A stretch of 64,000 bases of DNA from Hyparrhenia diplandra (taxonomy: Eukaryota > Streptophyta > Magnoliopsida > Poales > Poaceae), in NCBI GenBank assembly GCA_015847255.1, contig JADLZK010001932.1, positions 372,001 to 436,000 on the forward strand, written 5' to 3'. The notes under the pieces are model-generated. The model worked only from the letters and a program-made list of their open reading frames with translations, searched no databases and was not told the origin of the DNA. The position numbers and the translations under genes were made by a program. Shown in pieces: positions 32,204-43,059 of the stretch; positions within the stretch are counted from its first letter, which is position 1; every line of letters begins with the position of its first letter.

Positions 32204-33512
32204 TCAGCTCTGAAGTACTGGAGAACACAAAAGGCTTCCTAGATGCATGATCACAGAGCAATACTCTTGCATACTAGCAAGCTTAGTGTACATGTTTGTT
32301 CTTGGATTGTATACTCCCAGGGCCATGAACGGGCTCTCCGGTTCGGGTCCCCACATGACTATCCTTCCGTCCTCCAAAACATACAATGGGTGTGGAGGCC
32401 AAGATGAATAACGGTACTTGCAACTGGGTACATGATGAATTGAATATCTTTTGTTCCAGAGCCCTTTGTCGGTGTCGTCCATGTCCTCTAGAAACCATAG
32501 ATCCATTGAGCAATCCCAGTTTTTGTGATGTGCAATGACGAGGCAACCATCCAACACACATAATTGGAGGTTCTCCCTGTCTCGGCTGAACTTGAGCTCA
32601 TTGTCGGAACAATTGCTGCTAAGTGGCCCGCGAAGTGTGTTTGGCCTCCACACCTCTGTCGCCAGATCAAAAGCAAATATGGCATCTGGCTCGATCGCCT
32701 CGATGTCGACATGGTAGCAGTAGTCGTTGGGCGGTCGCCTCAAGAAGTAAGCAACTCCGTCTACGACCACCCTTTTCCTCAGACCTGAGGATGAGGAGCC
32801 TCCCACCGGCGGGCATGGTCGTGCTCGCCACCTTATTGCTCCACTGCCGGCTGCATTGGCGGTGCGGCCGGACACGGTTGTGACTTGGCATGTTTGTGTG
32901 ACGAGCTCTTGGCCTAATAATCCGCCACCCGAGAGCACGTGGTAACCGTTGGTCCGGAGCGCTTTGTACTCTCCAGTGGAGGGAACGTGGCAGAGTAGTG
33001 GTCGGGACGGCCCTCTGTACGACATACGGTATTGGACCAGCCCGAGCCCTGACGGGAACGAGCCATCATGCATCCTGCTGGAGGTCGACGTCTATGCCGC
33101 CGTCAGGCAAGGTGGCGACCACTTCGCCAGCGACCGGATCGAGCACAAAGCATGAGGCGCAGATCAGGCCGAGCTGTGCTATACTTAGATCATACGCATG
33201 TGGCACATGTAACCGCCTTATGATGTTGGGACAGCCGCAGGTCAAGTCCAGAATGTGGACCTCTTTGTTCTTCCAGATTCCGGCGACGAGCAGTGGGTGG
33301 CGAGAAGCGTGGGCCTTGGCGAACCCCGGGTCGGAGGTGAGCGACCGCCATGACCGGCAGACGACGCGGAGACGGCAGAGCTCCTTTGCCGGGAGGCGGA
33401 GCAGGACCTCGTACAACACGTCCGTCGGCAGCAGGCCGTCGTTCGCCTTGGTAAGGGCGACCGGAGGAGAGAGCTTGGCTTGTTTCTTCGGACGACCTAG
33501 GGTTGACGACAT
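32204..33512 (-). pseudogene. F-box copy E, full length with one frameshift
   Basis: The best-preserved copy. ATG at 33512-33510 (MSSTLGRPKKQAKLSPP); F-box at residues about 25-60 (LLPTDVLYEVLLRLPAKE, CRSWRSLTSDPGF); then an F-box-associated region with VHILDLTCG, FVLDPVAGEVVATLPDGG. At about 33070 the frame is lost: relative to copy B seven bases (CATGATG) are inserted between GGATG and GCTCG. The frame that resumes at 33073 runs without a stop to 32204 and contains DAIFAFDLATEVWRPNTL, DLWFLEDMDDTDKGLW and the end GSLLCSPVLQS. F-box proteins link substrates to SCF ubiquitin ligases through SKP1. If the insertion is real the gene is dead or makes a 148-residue F-box-only product. Confidence 0.85.
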
Positions 33513-33741
33513 CTCCGGAAGCAGATCGGGTGTTGCTAGTCGTGGCCCTGCACGCGTTTAAATAGACAGCAGCTTGGCTGGTCGGGCAGTCGGACTCGGA
33601 ACACTCGATTACGAGTAGGGGTCGGAGCGGACCTCAGTTGGGCTTCCGGCCTTATCGGCTTATCCTATGTGCGTGCCGGTTATTGGGCCTGGCGGCCATA
33701 TCGAGCTACAGAGGCGACAAAGGGAGCAGAGTTTGGCTAGT
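33513..33741 (-). promoter_or_regulatory. Promoter module of F-box copy E
   Basis: TTTAAATAG (33557-33565) reads as a TATA-like CTATTTAAA about 45 bases before the ATG. Upstream, ACTCGATTACGAG (33603-33615) and GGGCTTCCGGCC are shared with copies B and C. Confidence 0.6.
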
Positions 33742-33750
33742 TAAAAGTTA

Positions 33751-34654
33751 GGAAAAAGTACACGTTCCCTCCCCCAACTATCACATAAGTTCACTTTTCC
33801 TCCCTCAACTTCAAAACCGGACAAATCACCTCCCTCAACTTTTCAAACCATGCATTTTTCCTCCCCGAGCGGTTTTGAGGGCGGTTTTTTGCTACAGTAA
33901 CCGCGGGTTTGCTACAGTAACCATGGTTTGCTATAGTAACACGTTTGTCTTTTTTAAAAAAAAAAAATCCGGTTGAATCTTTGAAAAATCATAGTAAATC
34001 ATAGAAAAATCATAAAATGAAAAATCCGGTTTTGTTGGACTCCACATGAGTAGATCTACACAGTGAATATACAATATGGTATACTTTAGTTCGACAAAAT
34101 AATTATAGAAACTGAAGCTACGAATTATTTTAATTAATTATATATTCACCTTATAGAACTTTTTGTACTAAAGTATATCATATTAAATATTCACTGTGTA
34201 GATCTACTCATTTGGAGTCTAACAAAAATAGTTTTTCTATTTTATGATTTTTTGTGATTTTCTATGATTTTTCAAAGATTCAGCCAAATAAATAAAAAGA
34301 AAAAGACAAAAATTTTCGTAGCAAAAACTTTGTAGTAAAACATATCATATTATATATTCTTTGTGTAGATCTACTCATGTGGAGTCCAACAAAACCAGAT
34401 TTTTTTATTTTATGATTTTTCTATGATTTACTATGATTTTTCAAAGATTCAACTGGATTTTTTAAAAAAAAAAAGACAAACGTGCTGACACTGTAGCAAC
34501 CCGCTGTTACTGTAGCAAAACCGCCTTCAAAACCGCTCGAGGGAGGAAAAATGCATGGTTTGAAAAGTTAGGGGAGGTGATTTGTCCGGTTTTAGATTTG
34601 AGGGAGGAAAAGTGAACTTTTGTGATAGTTGGGGAGGGAATGTGGACTTTTTCC
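33751..34654. mobile_element. Long-TIR Mutator-like element, TSD TAAAAGTTA
   Basis: TAAAAGTTA flanks both ends (33742-33750 and 34655-34663). Terminal inverted repeats of over 200 bases start GGAAAAAGT.CAC.TTCCCTC and include the CACGTTTGTCTTTT part. A central pair of arms also folds back (ACTCCACATGAGTAGATCTACAC and relatives). The 9-base duplication and long termini fit a Mutator-like foldback element. No coding capacity. Confidence 0.85.
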
Positions 34655-34663
34655 TAAAAGTTA

Positions 34664-34880
34664 AAACAGGAGCTTGGCTGGTTGGGCAGTCGAACTCAAT
34701 TCCAACTAGTAGTCGATCGGACCGGACCTCAGATGGGCTCCTGGCCTTTTCTGAATTTTGAGCTTATTATTGGGCCGGGCGGCCGGGACTACAGAGGTAC
34801 CAAGGATGAGGAGTACCAAGGATTGAGCACTCGCGTCGAAAGGCCAGCCCACATAGTAGCACATCCTCGCTGACAAGGAT
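34664..34880. repeat. Second copy of the F-box promoter module
   Basis: AGGAGCTTGGCTGGTTGGGCAG, CGGACCTCAG.TGGGCTCC, TTATTGGGCC.GGCGGCC and CTACAGAGG are shared in order with 33565-33720. No F-box coding region lies to its left except copy E itself, so either the promoter was tandemly duplicated or a further F-box copy was deleted. Confidence 0.6.
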
Positions 34881-35330
34881 ATATATATACTAGTGATTTC
34901 TTTGGCGCCCATGCGCTTGAAGTTGGCACCACATGATTATATTTGTGAAAATGCACGGCTGGTTATGGATAACAACATAGAAAACAAAAAGCGCACTTAT
35001 ATCTTTTTTTTTTGCACATTTACACATCAGAGAAAACAGTTTTGCTATACACAATGACAATGTACAACTCCATACCGGGAATTCCAAGAGTTCTATAATA
35101 GTTTCTTTTACTTCCATGGGAAGAATCATCCTGTTCATAGTGTTTTACACAATACAGTGAATTGAAAGAGTAAACAACAGAGGAAAAGGTTCCAAACAGT
35201 TCTCCAAAATAATTGTACTTATAGAAGCACTTATGTTTTTCTGTTGTTCCTGTTGGAGCACGTACTCCATGCAATTATTTTTCTCTTGAAGAGAAGAAAT
35301 ATGTTTCTCATATTTTTATCCAAAACAACA
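34881..35330. other. Unassigned AT-rich segment
   Basis: Short frames on the minus strand begin at non-ATG codons and have no conserved motif. It could be the 3' end of the candidate gene that follows on the minus strand. Confidence 0.3.
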
Positions 35331-35339
35331 GATTTTTGC

Positions 35340-35950
35340 TGATATTTCAAACTCTTCTTTCTTAATGCTCAACTGATCCTGCAGCTCCGTTGCTTGATCA
35401 TATGCAAAAATCCTTCTCTATTGATAAGATTGTTTCTGTTCCAGATTGGCATGCATAGCTTGTAGGGCTTTCATTGCCAACATAATGCTATCCAACTGAA
35501 AGAAAGAATTTACGCAATATATTATATGAGCAAAGGAATTTAAGCACAGGAAGGATATGAGTAGACCAGTTCAAATATTATGACAATGTGAATTTCTAAT
35601 TGAACCAAAAAAAAAAAACTTAGTATGTAGGTTTTTATATCAGTATGTATTCGAGAGAACATATTGTTCTCTTGACAAAAAAAAGAGCTGAACTATTTGT
35701 TAGGTGAGCCTGGTAGGATTCTTGAGAATCTTTAAGCTTTGTTCTCAATTCATCTAGCTCAGTTTTCATATCACATAATGACAGGCTTGCAATGCGTAGG
35801 TTTACATCAGTATGTAACTGAGAGAACAGATTGTTCTTTTCAGCCTAAAGAGTTGAATTATTTGTTAGCTATGTTCTCAATCCATTTAGCTCAGTTTTCA
35901 TATCACCTAACGACAGAGTCTTGGATTGCCAAACCTAGTTCAAATTTTTT
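35340..35950 (-). pseudogene. Coiled-coil exon remnants of an unknown gene
   Basis: Minus-strand translation gives LSLGDMKTELNGLRT (about 35920-35870) and LSLCDMKTELDELRTK (about 35790-35740), a duplicated exon, then QLDSIMLAMKALQAMHANLE (35498-35440), a stop (TAG), and QATELQDQLSIKKEEFEISA (35400-35340). The heptad-like pattern of Leu/Met/Ile and charged residues suggests a coiled coil. Acceptor-like and donor-like sequences surround the pieces. At least one in-frame stop is present. I do not recognise the family. Together with the GC-rich first exon candidate at 38500-38860 it may be one broken minus-strand gene. Confidence 0.4.
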
Positions 35951-38458
35951 AATGTAAAGCATGTACCTCTTGCAATCAATATTTTTAGTGGAAGGAGTAA
36001 ACAAAACTATTCAGTGAGATAATCTGTAGAAGTAATGATGGTTGAAGTACAATGAATCTTTTGTAAAACTATACATAATACCTTAGCTGTTTGAGACATT
36101 AGATAACTCCTTTTTTTCAGGCCTTGCAGCATACGTTGTCAACCAAACAACCAATATTCAATAGACAGGGGACACCTGTAAGGCACCACATAATTAATTA
36201 AATTCACGGAATCTGAGGGCAACTATGTTGGAAGGTTACACACTCGTAAAAAAAAAGGGTAAGCAACAGGCCATCTAATATTCTATTAAAAATATGGAAA
36301 GATTTCATCTCATTTAAATTTATAAAGTAGGGAGTCAAAAGAAGAGTTTTCATTAATACGAGATAAAAGAAAATGATCCGAGATCTTAGAAGTGTATAGG
36401 GAAAAAGCAAAATAGTCTAGAAGACCGAACATGGAGAGTCAATTGAGATTCATCACTTTTGGTGCACAAACCGTAGAAGAGGAATTACCAGTTCGGTAGT
36501 GGACCATAAGCGAGGGCATGAGCCATATTAGTATCGCACGGAGATGTAAGGTAGAAGTAAATTTAAGACTTGAGCGGTTTGGCAACAAATTCAAATATAG
36601 GCAATGGCTGAAAAATGACAGCAGGTAGAATCCAAATCCGGGTGTGTGTGTGTTTGGGTAATAAGAAGCCATTAGCAGTGTTGAAGTTTCTTGATCATTT
36701 TAGGATTTCATTTTAGGATTTTGACCACCCTATTTTCGAAAGCTAGACCTGATTTTTCTTTAGCCCGAAACTACTAAAAGGTAGTCGAGTAATCAATTAA
36801 GGACATCGAGTAATTGTTTTTCATCTAGAATGAGAGGTTTTTTTAGTAAACGACCATTCTTACGTGAAGCCTCATCACGTCTTTTCTTTTTTTTTGACAA
36901 ATCTCATGAGTCTTTTAGTAACTTTGAACATTCTTTTGTGAAGCAACATGTACATTTGACTTAGGATATATATGATGGTGGTGCGGAAATGTTTTGGCCA
37001 ACAGGCAACTCATGTAAAAATATTAGTTAACCCGAGTCCGGTGAGCAGAGAGAACGAGAAAAGGGCATCACCATGAAAAACATTCTAGATCATTTCTAGC
37101 AGTTTTTACCTACAAATTGATACTTTGACGGGGCCCGGTAGGTGCTGAAAAGAAATCATGCTCATGTGACAGATCCAACCAAAACATTCGGATCATATCT
37201 TCAGCAGTTCAACAACCCTAATCCGGAAGGGGAAAATAAATAACAAAGGACAGTGCATACACCATGATTAATATTGCGGATAGTATTTAGCAAGGATTAT
37301 TAATAGTATTCTCAAAATTCAATAACGAGGAAGCCATGTGGCTGCAATAGTGACTATCTATATAATCGTAAAGAAGTAAACTCATATGGATAAACTATGT
37401 AGCCGCAAGCATGGTTTAAGAACTATGTAGCTGCATTGCATTTCAAGCATGCCTGTCATTGCATTGCAAGCACGCCTATTATGGAATCACCAAACTTACT
37501 TGGATCGTCCGTGAGAACAATTGGATTAGTATCACAGTTCACTAAACACCGACTAAATTTTGGTGTAAGCAATGTAGGTGAGCTCACCATCTCATTTATT
37601 TCATTTGTACAGAGATAGGATCATTGTCCAAAAACCATCATAGGCCAAGCATCTTGTAACAATATAAAAACGTTCATCATTGCACAGCCCCCAAAACCTC
37701 GAGTAGAGGACACGAAGAACCCCTGGAACAAACATGGCCACAAGCATGGCCACGATAGAAAACATTTTTTGCCTTTCTGATTGGCATTGTGCAATGGCGA
37801 ATGGCTCTAGGGCACTACTCCCCAAAACCAACGGCCAATATATTATGGTGATCATCAATGCATATGCCAAAGTGCTTCAATTTAATAAGAACAGAAAATG
37901 GAGACAATGAGAATACACTCAACTTAAAAAAAAAAAAAATTGCTATGGAAATATCCTGCGAGAAAAAAAGTATGCATATGACAGGCATTAGCATATGCTT
38001 GAAATAGCTTTATCATCAATGTTGCATGCTCAGAAATAATTTATATCCAATAGTCATTTGCTCAGGCCAAAAGACCATAGCATCAGCACACAAACATGTG
38101 CTTTGAATTTCATTGTCAAAACAGGAAGTTCTCGATTACTAATGCAACATCACAAAGCATGTTCGGGCAAATTCAGGATGCAGGCACGAAACGAAATTTT
38201 GAGAAGTAGCCTGCCTTCTAACTATGCCCGGTTCAGCCAATATTTTTTTGATGGCGTGGATGCCTAACTTCTAACTATGCTATAAAAACTGGCTAAGGTA
38301 ATTAGAAGTAGCCACAGCGCGCTGAAAACGGTAATTCTGAAGCGATGAGCACCTAGAAACTAAGATATTTTTGTTTTCCCATTGAGGAGGCAGGACTTTA
38401 GTAAATGAATATTAGAGGGAACAAAAGGAAAATCAAGGATTCGATGAAGCAAGCACAA
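35951..38458. other. AT-rich segment, possible introns and exons of the minus-strand gene
   Basis: No frame with a known domain. A minus-strand frame at 37870-37601 has two hydrophobic stretches (ITIIYWPLVLG, FSIVAMLVAMFVPGVL) but opens at TTG and stands alone. Repeated GCATTGCA/AGCATGC words near 37400-37480. Confidence 0.3.
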
Positions 38459-38520
38459 AATCAAGCACAAAACCAGTCTTTGAACCCTAACCCTAACCTA
38501 ACCTAACCCCTAACCTAGGG
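38459..38520. repeat. Short interstitial telomere-like repeat
   Basis: CCCTAACCCTAACCTAACCTAACCCCTAACC at 38485-38515, a run of plant-like and degenerate telobox units. Teloboxes near plant promoters and first introns are common; this one lies just inside the presumed first intron of the minus-strand candidate gene. Confidence 0.7.
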
Positions 38521-38890
38521 AAAATCGTGAGGGTTACCCGCGAGGGTGCGAGGGAGCCGTGACGGAAGGAGCCATGGAGACAGAGAGAGAGGGCCGGGGG
38601 AGGCGGGCGGCACCGCCAGACGCTGCCCCATCGCGCAGCCCGCCAGCGCCGACGCCGGGCCGCGTCGACGCCAGCGCCGACGCCGCCGCTGGAGGAGGAA
38701 GCGTAATCGAAGGCTGAGGAGGGGTGGGGCGGGAGCGGGCGGAGGCGGAGGCGGAGCCGCCGGGCGCTGGCCGCGACCTCCAGCGGACGTCGCCGCACCG
38801 GAGACGAGAGAGAATGAGAGGCTTCGTTTTTTTTTTACGGCCTTTTTTTTTTTTACCGTGAGGGAGCGTATATATAGTTGGGGCGGCGCT
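38521..38890 (-). other. Candidate GC-rich first exon with TATA box, unknown gene
   Basis: On the minus strand TATATATACG at 38873-38864 is followed by T-rich leader, a very GC-rich stretch, an ATG at about 38628 (MGQRLAVPPASPGPLSLSPW) and a GT donor-like CGCGG/GTAACC at about 38537. This resembles the 5' end of many grass genes. The protein stretch is Ala/Pro/Arg-rich with no domain. It may lead into the coiled-coil exons at 35.3-35.9 kb. Not proven to be a gene; a captured 5' exon is an alternative. Confidence 0.4.
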
Positions 38891-39005
38891 ACAGTAGACT
38901 GAGAGAGATCCAACCGCCGAACCAGAGATCGAACGGTCGAAAATAATTTTGCTAACGTGGACGCCCCGACCCGTTTTTTACTCCACACACAATATTACTT
39001 TTAAA

Positions 39006-39370
39006 TATCAGCAGAATTTCAAAGGGAATTTTCTTGGAAAAATCGAACTACCAAGCGTTGATTTAGATAGATGTTCCAAATATTAAGAGTAACTCTAAAA
39101 GTATTTTATATTCGTTCTAATGATGAGAATACAGATTTTGCTAGAAAAATGCATTCCATCAGTTTCTCAATTATAGTCGTAATCTTTTTATTTCAGATTT
39201 TTCACTACCTAAAATGCACGTGTGGTTCTAGCTCTCTCTAGAGTCTACCAAGAAATTGTTAGAGGGTGGAAAGACATAGATAGCGAATTTTATTAAAATC
39301 ACTTTACAAATAATGATTTAGAGTGAGTTTTAAAAAACACTCTTGAAAATACTCCAACCAAAAAAAAATT
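39006..39370. repeat. Dispersed AT-rich repeat, pair member of 6681-7075
   Basis: Collinear similarity to 6681-7075 (AAGAGTAACTCTAAA, AGAATA.AGATTTT, AATGATTTAGAG, ACTCT.GAA.ATACTC). No coding capacity. Likely an old non-autonomous transposon. Confidence 0.4.
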
Positions 39371-39409
39371 ATTTAAATAGCTCTATAATTAATGTCTTTC
39401 TTTGGTACA

Positions 39410-40664
39410 CACTAGTACCCGAATGTTTTTTTTTGTGGCGGGCGAGAATTATTTTAGGTGGCGGGCACACACGCCCGTCACCTAGTAAAAGGTCACGGTT
39501 AATCGAGGGAGCCTCCATGGCGGGCGTTTGTGCCCGTCACGGTAAATGAATTAAAAAATAAAAAAGACCCAAGCCCGGTGCCAGCCCATACGGGCCCGAC
39601 ACCGAAACCCGGATCCGCCGGGAGGATGATCGCCCGTCGCCGTCAAAACCTAAGCGCGCCCGGATCTTCGGCGTCGTCGCCACCGGCCGTGGTGGGACTT
39701 GAGCCGAGCCCGCCCCGCGATATCCGTCGTCGTTGAGCCCGCCGCCCCAGATCCACCTTAGTGGACACCGCCGCCCGCGAGATCCGCCGGGCAACAGCGT
39801 GGATCTCCATCGCCCGCCCGCCGGAAGCCGTGCCCGCTGGATCTGTCTGGCCGCGACGCCGTGCCTCGCGCACGATCCGCCGCCGAAGCCTTCCGCCGCC
39901 GCCAAAAGCCGTGCGCCGCCTGGATCTGCCGCCGACCGCCGTGCCTCCACCGGGATCCGCCGCCGGGCCGTGGCGCCGCCCCGGATCCGTAAATTTGGAA
40001 GCCGCACCCGCCCGTTACGGCGCCGACCGCCATGCCCTGTTGGATCCGCCGCCGGAGGGCCGCCGCGCCGTGGATCTGCGGCCGGAGGACCGCCCCGCAT
40101 GGATCCGCCTCCTTCCGCCGGATCCGCCCCTGCCCGGCGTGGAGACGCGGGATCCGCCCTTGCCGCCGTCGTGTGGTGGAGAAGGGAGGGGGCGGCGCCC
40201 GTCGTGTGGTGGACGAAGGAGGGGGCGGCGCCTGCCTCGTGGTGGAGGAGGGATGGGGCGGCGCCGTCGTGTGTGGGTGAAGGAGGGAGGGACCGGCTGT
40301 GGAGGAGGCCGTGGAAGAGTCGGGGAGAATGGGGGGGGAGAATGAGTGGGGCGCAAGAAACCCTAGAAGCCATTATATATACATGGCCCGATAAGAAGTC
40401 CTGGCTGGGCTTAGTCGTGGGCCTCGGTTTTTAGGTGGCGGGCCTTTCTAATGTGACCGCCACGTAAAATGGGTGCATTTTGTGTGGCGGGCGATTTTAA
40501 GATGCCCGCCCGCCAAAATCTATTTTCCGTGGACGGGCAAAAATGCCCGTCACGGAAAAAAAAAAAAACTGAACATGGCGGTGATATTTTCCGTGGCGGG
40601 CAAAAATTGTGTCCGCCACGGAAAATATTTTGGAGCAGCTCGCAAAATCATTTCGGTACTAGTG
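39410..40664. mobile_element. Small non-autonomous CACTA with GC-rich interior, TSD ACA
   Basis: Left end CACTAGTACCCGAATG (39410) and right end CATTTCGGTACTAGTG (40664) are inverted. ACA flanks both (39407-39409, 40665-40667). Subterminal units GTGGCGGGC and GCCCGTCAC/GCCCGCCAC recur at both ends. The interior 39590-40360 is extremely GC-rich with GATCCGCC-type repeats and no transposase. Confidence 0.9.
39537..40373 (-). other. Long GC-rich minus frame inside the small CACTA
   Basis: On the minus strand TATATATAATGG (40380-40369) precedes an ATG (MASRVSCAPLILPPHSPRL) opening 278 codons. The middle has SLLHHEAGAAPS-like repeats, and the rest is Arg/Gly/Ala-rich. All frames here are long because stops are rare at this base composition, and no domain is seen. 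It could be an element-internal transcript or captured 5' exon rather than a protein gene. Confidence 0.3.
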
Positions 40665-40693
40665 ACATTCCAAAGAAATGTAATTGTAACTAA

Positions 40694-41038
40694 GGCCTTG
40701 TTTAGTTCCCAAACTTCATACTTCCAAAAGTGTTGGCCCATGTACAGAGTACTAAATCTAGATGAAATTAAAAGCTAATTGCACGGTTTTTTTTGTAAAT
40801 TGCGAGACAAATCTAATGAGCCTAATTAGGTCATGATTACACACTAAACTGCTATAGTACATAACACATGCTCTAATGGAGGATTAGTTAGGCTTAATAA
40901 ATTTGACTCGTCGTTTACAGATGGAATCTATTTATTTTATAATTGGTCTACGTTTAGTACTTCAAAGGTGTTCCAGAATATCCGCACCGCCGCGGTGACA
41001 CTTTTCACAACACCACTTTACAGTATCTAAACACAGCC
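40694..41038. mobile_element. Tourist-like MITE, TSD TAA
   Basis: Starts GGCCTTGTTTAGTTCCC and ends ATCTAAACACAGCC, imperfect inverted ends, with TAA at 40691-40693 and 41039-41041. The 345-base AT-rich body has no frame. The GGCCTTGTTTAGTT terminus is a frequent grass MITE end. Confidence 0.85.
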
Positions 41039-41041
41039 TAA

Positions 41042-41381
41042 GAATAATTTAGCTAAGCATACTTAGCAACGGTAACAACCACTCCCACCCGATGCCGCAT
41101 GGTCATGCTCCAAGCCATCAACATGATTCCTACGCCATTCTATGTACTGAACGTGCGCGCATAGCTCGACTTTCCCATTGCCTACTCCACTACTCATGTA
41201 CCGTACCTCATCGGCCCTCACTGCAGCGAAGGGTTATTGCTCTTCTACGCTCAATTGCTGAAAACCCCAGTCGGCCGCTGAGGTGTTCCATGGCATGGTC
41301 CACGAGGGACAACAAACATGATGCTTCCATCAAGGCGATCCATCATATCCATGGTATGGTTCGCAAGGGCGTGCTCCCACA
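41042..41381. other. Unassigned segment with a short plus frame
   Basis: An ATG frame at 41092 runs 114 codons and ends inside the next transposon, so its last 17 codons are transposon sequence. The N-terminal 97 residues show no domain that I recognise. Possibly an exon fragment cut by the CACTA end at 41382. Confidence 0.3.
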
Positions 41382-42002
41382 CACTACTACAGTTTTTTTT
41401 ACCGTGGCGGTTTTTTTTTTATTTTCCGTGGATTAACCGTGGTGGTTTTCTAAGCTCCAAAAACTGCCAGGGTTAATATTAACCATGGCGGTGTATTAAC
41501 AATAACCGCCACGGTTTTGTAAAAAAAAAATAAAAAAAGAAAAGCCCAAACCTAACCATGATGGGCTAGGATCTGGGCTCGCACCGCCAGATCCGCTGGC
41601 AGCGTCCCATTAGGGTTAGGGCTAGGGGAGGGATGAGCAGGGGTGTCACTACCATGGCCCACCATGCCCTGTAGCACCGTCGGGAGGAGGGAGCTTGGAG
41701 GAGAGGGGAGCGCCACCGGATCCGCCAGCCACGCGTGCTACCGGATTCGCCATGCATTGGCAAGTTAGGAGGAGTGAGGAGCGCCGCCGGATCCACGGAG
41801 AGGTGGAGGGATGAGCCGCCGTGCCACCGGATCCGTGCCGCAACGATGTCGGCCCCGAGCTGGGACGCCTCGCGAACTGGATGTAGGGTGGCTCGGGCCT
41901 CCGCTAGCTAGGTCGGGGATGCTTGGTCGGGGACGCCGCACGCTCTGCCGCTCGGACCACGCGCTCGAGGAGCTCGGGCTGAGAGCTATCCCAACAAATT
42001 TT
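41382..42002. mobile_element. CACTA left end, truncated
   Basis: CACTACTACAG at 41382, then subterminal units CCGTGGCGG, AACCGTGGTGG, AACCATGGCGG and their complements to about 41515, of the same type as the first CACTA (right end at 6265). A GC-rich body follows. No right terminus is found, and the sequence changes to the ERF-unit duplication at about 42003, so the element is truncated. Confidence 0.7.
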
Positions 42003-42640
42003 ACCTAACTATATATAATAATGTGAATCTAGCTGAGAGCTGGCGGAACAGCTGATGGGCTGATTGCCTGACAAACACTGCATTATATAGTTGTATAAAG
42101 GTTGACATCGATACAAGAAGGTTGCATTGAAACAGACCACATTTCTCAGAAGGTTGCACTGACACAGACATTGACACACAGACCACATGCAATAGTCTGT
42201 TTTTTTAAAGATAAAATTCACTAGTCGTCGATGTTGAGTATTAGGTGCGGGTCAATTCAGTGAACATGCTAGATACGCCCTATTCCTCTATATATGAGCT
42301 ATGCTAATTGTATATGGGGACACTCTGATCGGATCTTCTCCAAACATTGGTATCCATGTATATGGAGAACTTATATAAGCATCCTCGATCTGTACATATC
42401 TACTAGCAAGATCGATCAAGATATGCGGAGTTACTTCACTAGTAGCACAAAACTTAGCAGCCTGCAGATGGCACCATATAAACACGAGATCTCTTCACGT
42501 GCTACCATTCACTACTAGTAGAACAATCAAGCATGGACGTACCTATGGCAACAACAATATATCTGCGTAGATATTCATGTGATTGTTAGGAAACAAAATC
42601 TGTTTATTCCAGATATGCTTGCAGATATAACGGCCTGCCT
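42003..42640. repeat. Segmental duplication, copy 1 (upstream block of ERF-2 unit)
   Basis: Collinear with 56585-57146 and, after a LINE, with 57936-58070. Shared words include GAGAGCTGGCGGAACAGCTGAT/GATAGCTGGCGGAACAGCTGAT, GTTGTATAAAGGTTGACATCGAT, CTCTGATCGGATCTTCTCC and GTGCTACCA. Each block lies about 6 kb before an ERF gene, marking two tandem units. Confidence 0.85.
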
Positions 42641-43059
42641 CGTAATTTTTTTTTCCTTCATCCTAAAACGTATATAAGATTCAAAATCTTATCTTACTAT
42701 TACTAATTGGAGGCTCCAACGAAGCCTCCACATTAATCTCCCCAAACGTGCTAGAAAAAAAAGAAAAAATGCTAGAAATTCTCACATTAATCAGACACAT
42801 CTAGCCATCAAATCTAAAGACTTGGAATCAATAACCATTGGATCTACTTTATTTTCTAAAAAATTACCCACCTTTGCCATTATTTTTTTTAAAAGAAAAA
42901 ATAAAATCCACTATTCTAATCTAAAACACTATGTGTACGAAGGATTCTCTAACCGTCCTAGATGGGATCGCTCTCCAACGGAGGAGGAAAAGTTAGGCGG
43001 CGCCTCCAACCCGACGGCTCCACGCGGCCACCAACACCGCCTGGCAGCTAACTTGTGAT

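Noticed and set aside
37601..37870. Membrane protein frame with two hydrophobic segments
   Set aside because: Opens at TTG, isolated in AT-rich DNA, no known family. Kept only as a note under the unassigned segment.
38459..38520. True telomere or chromosome end
   Set aside because: Only about 30 bases of degenerate CCCTAA units within gene-like sequence; an interstitial telobox cluster is sufficient.
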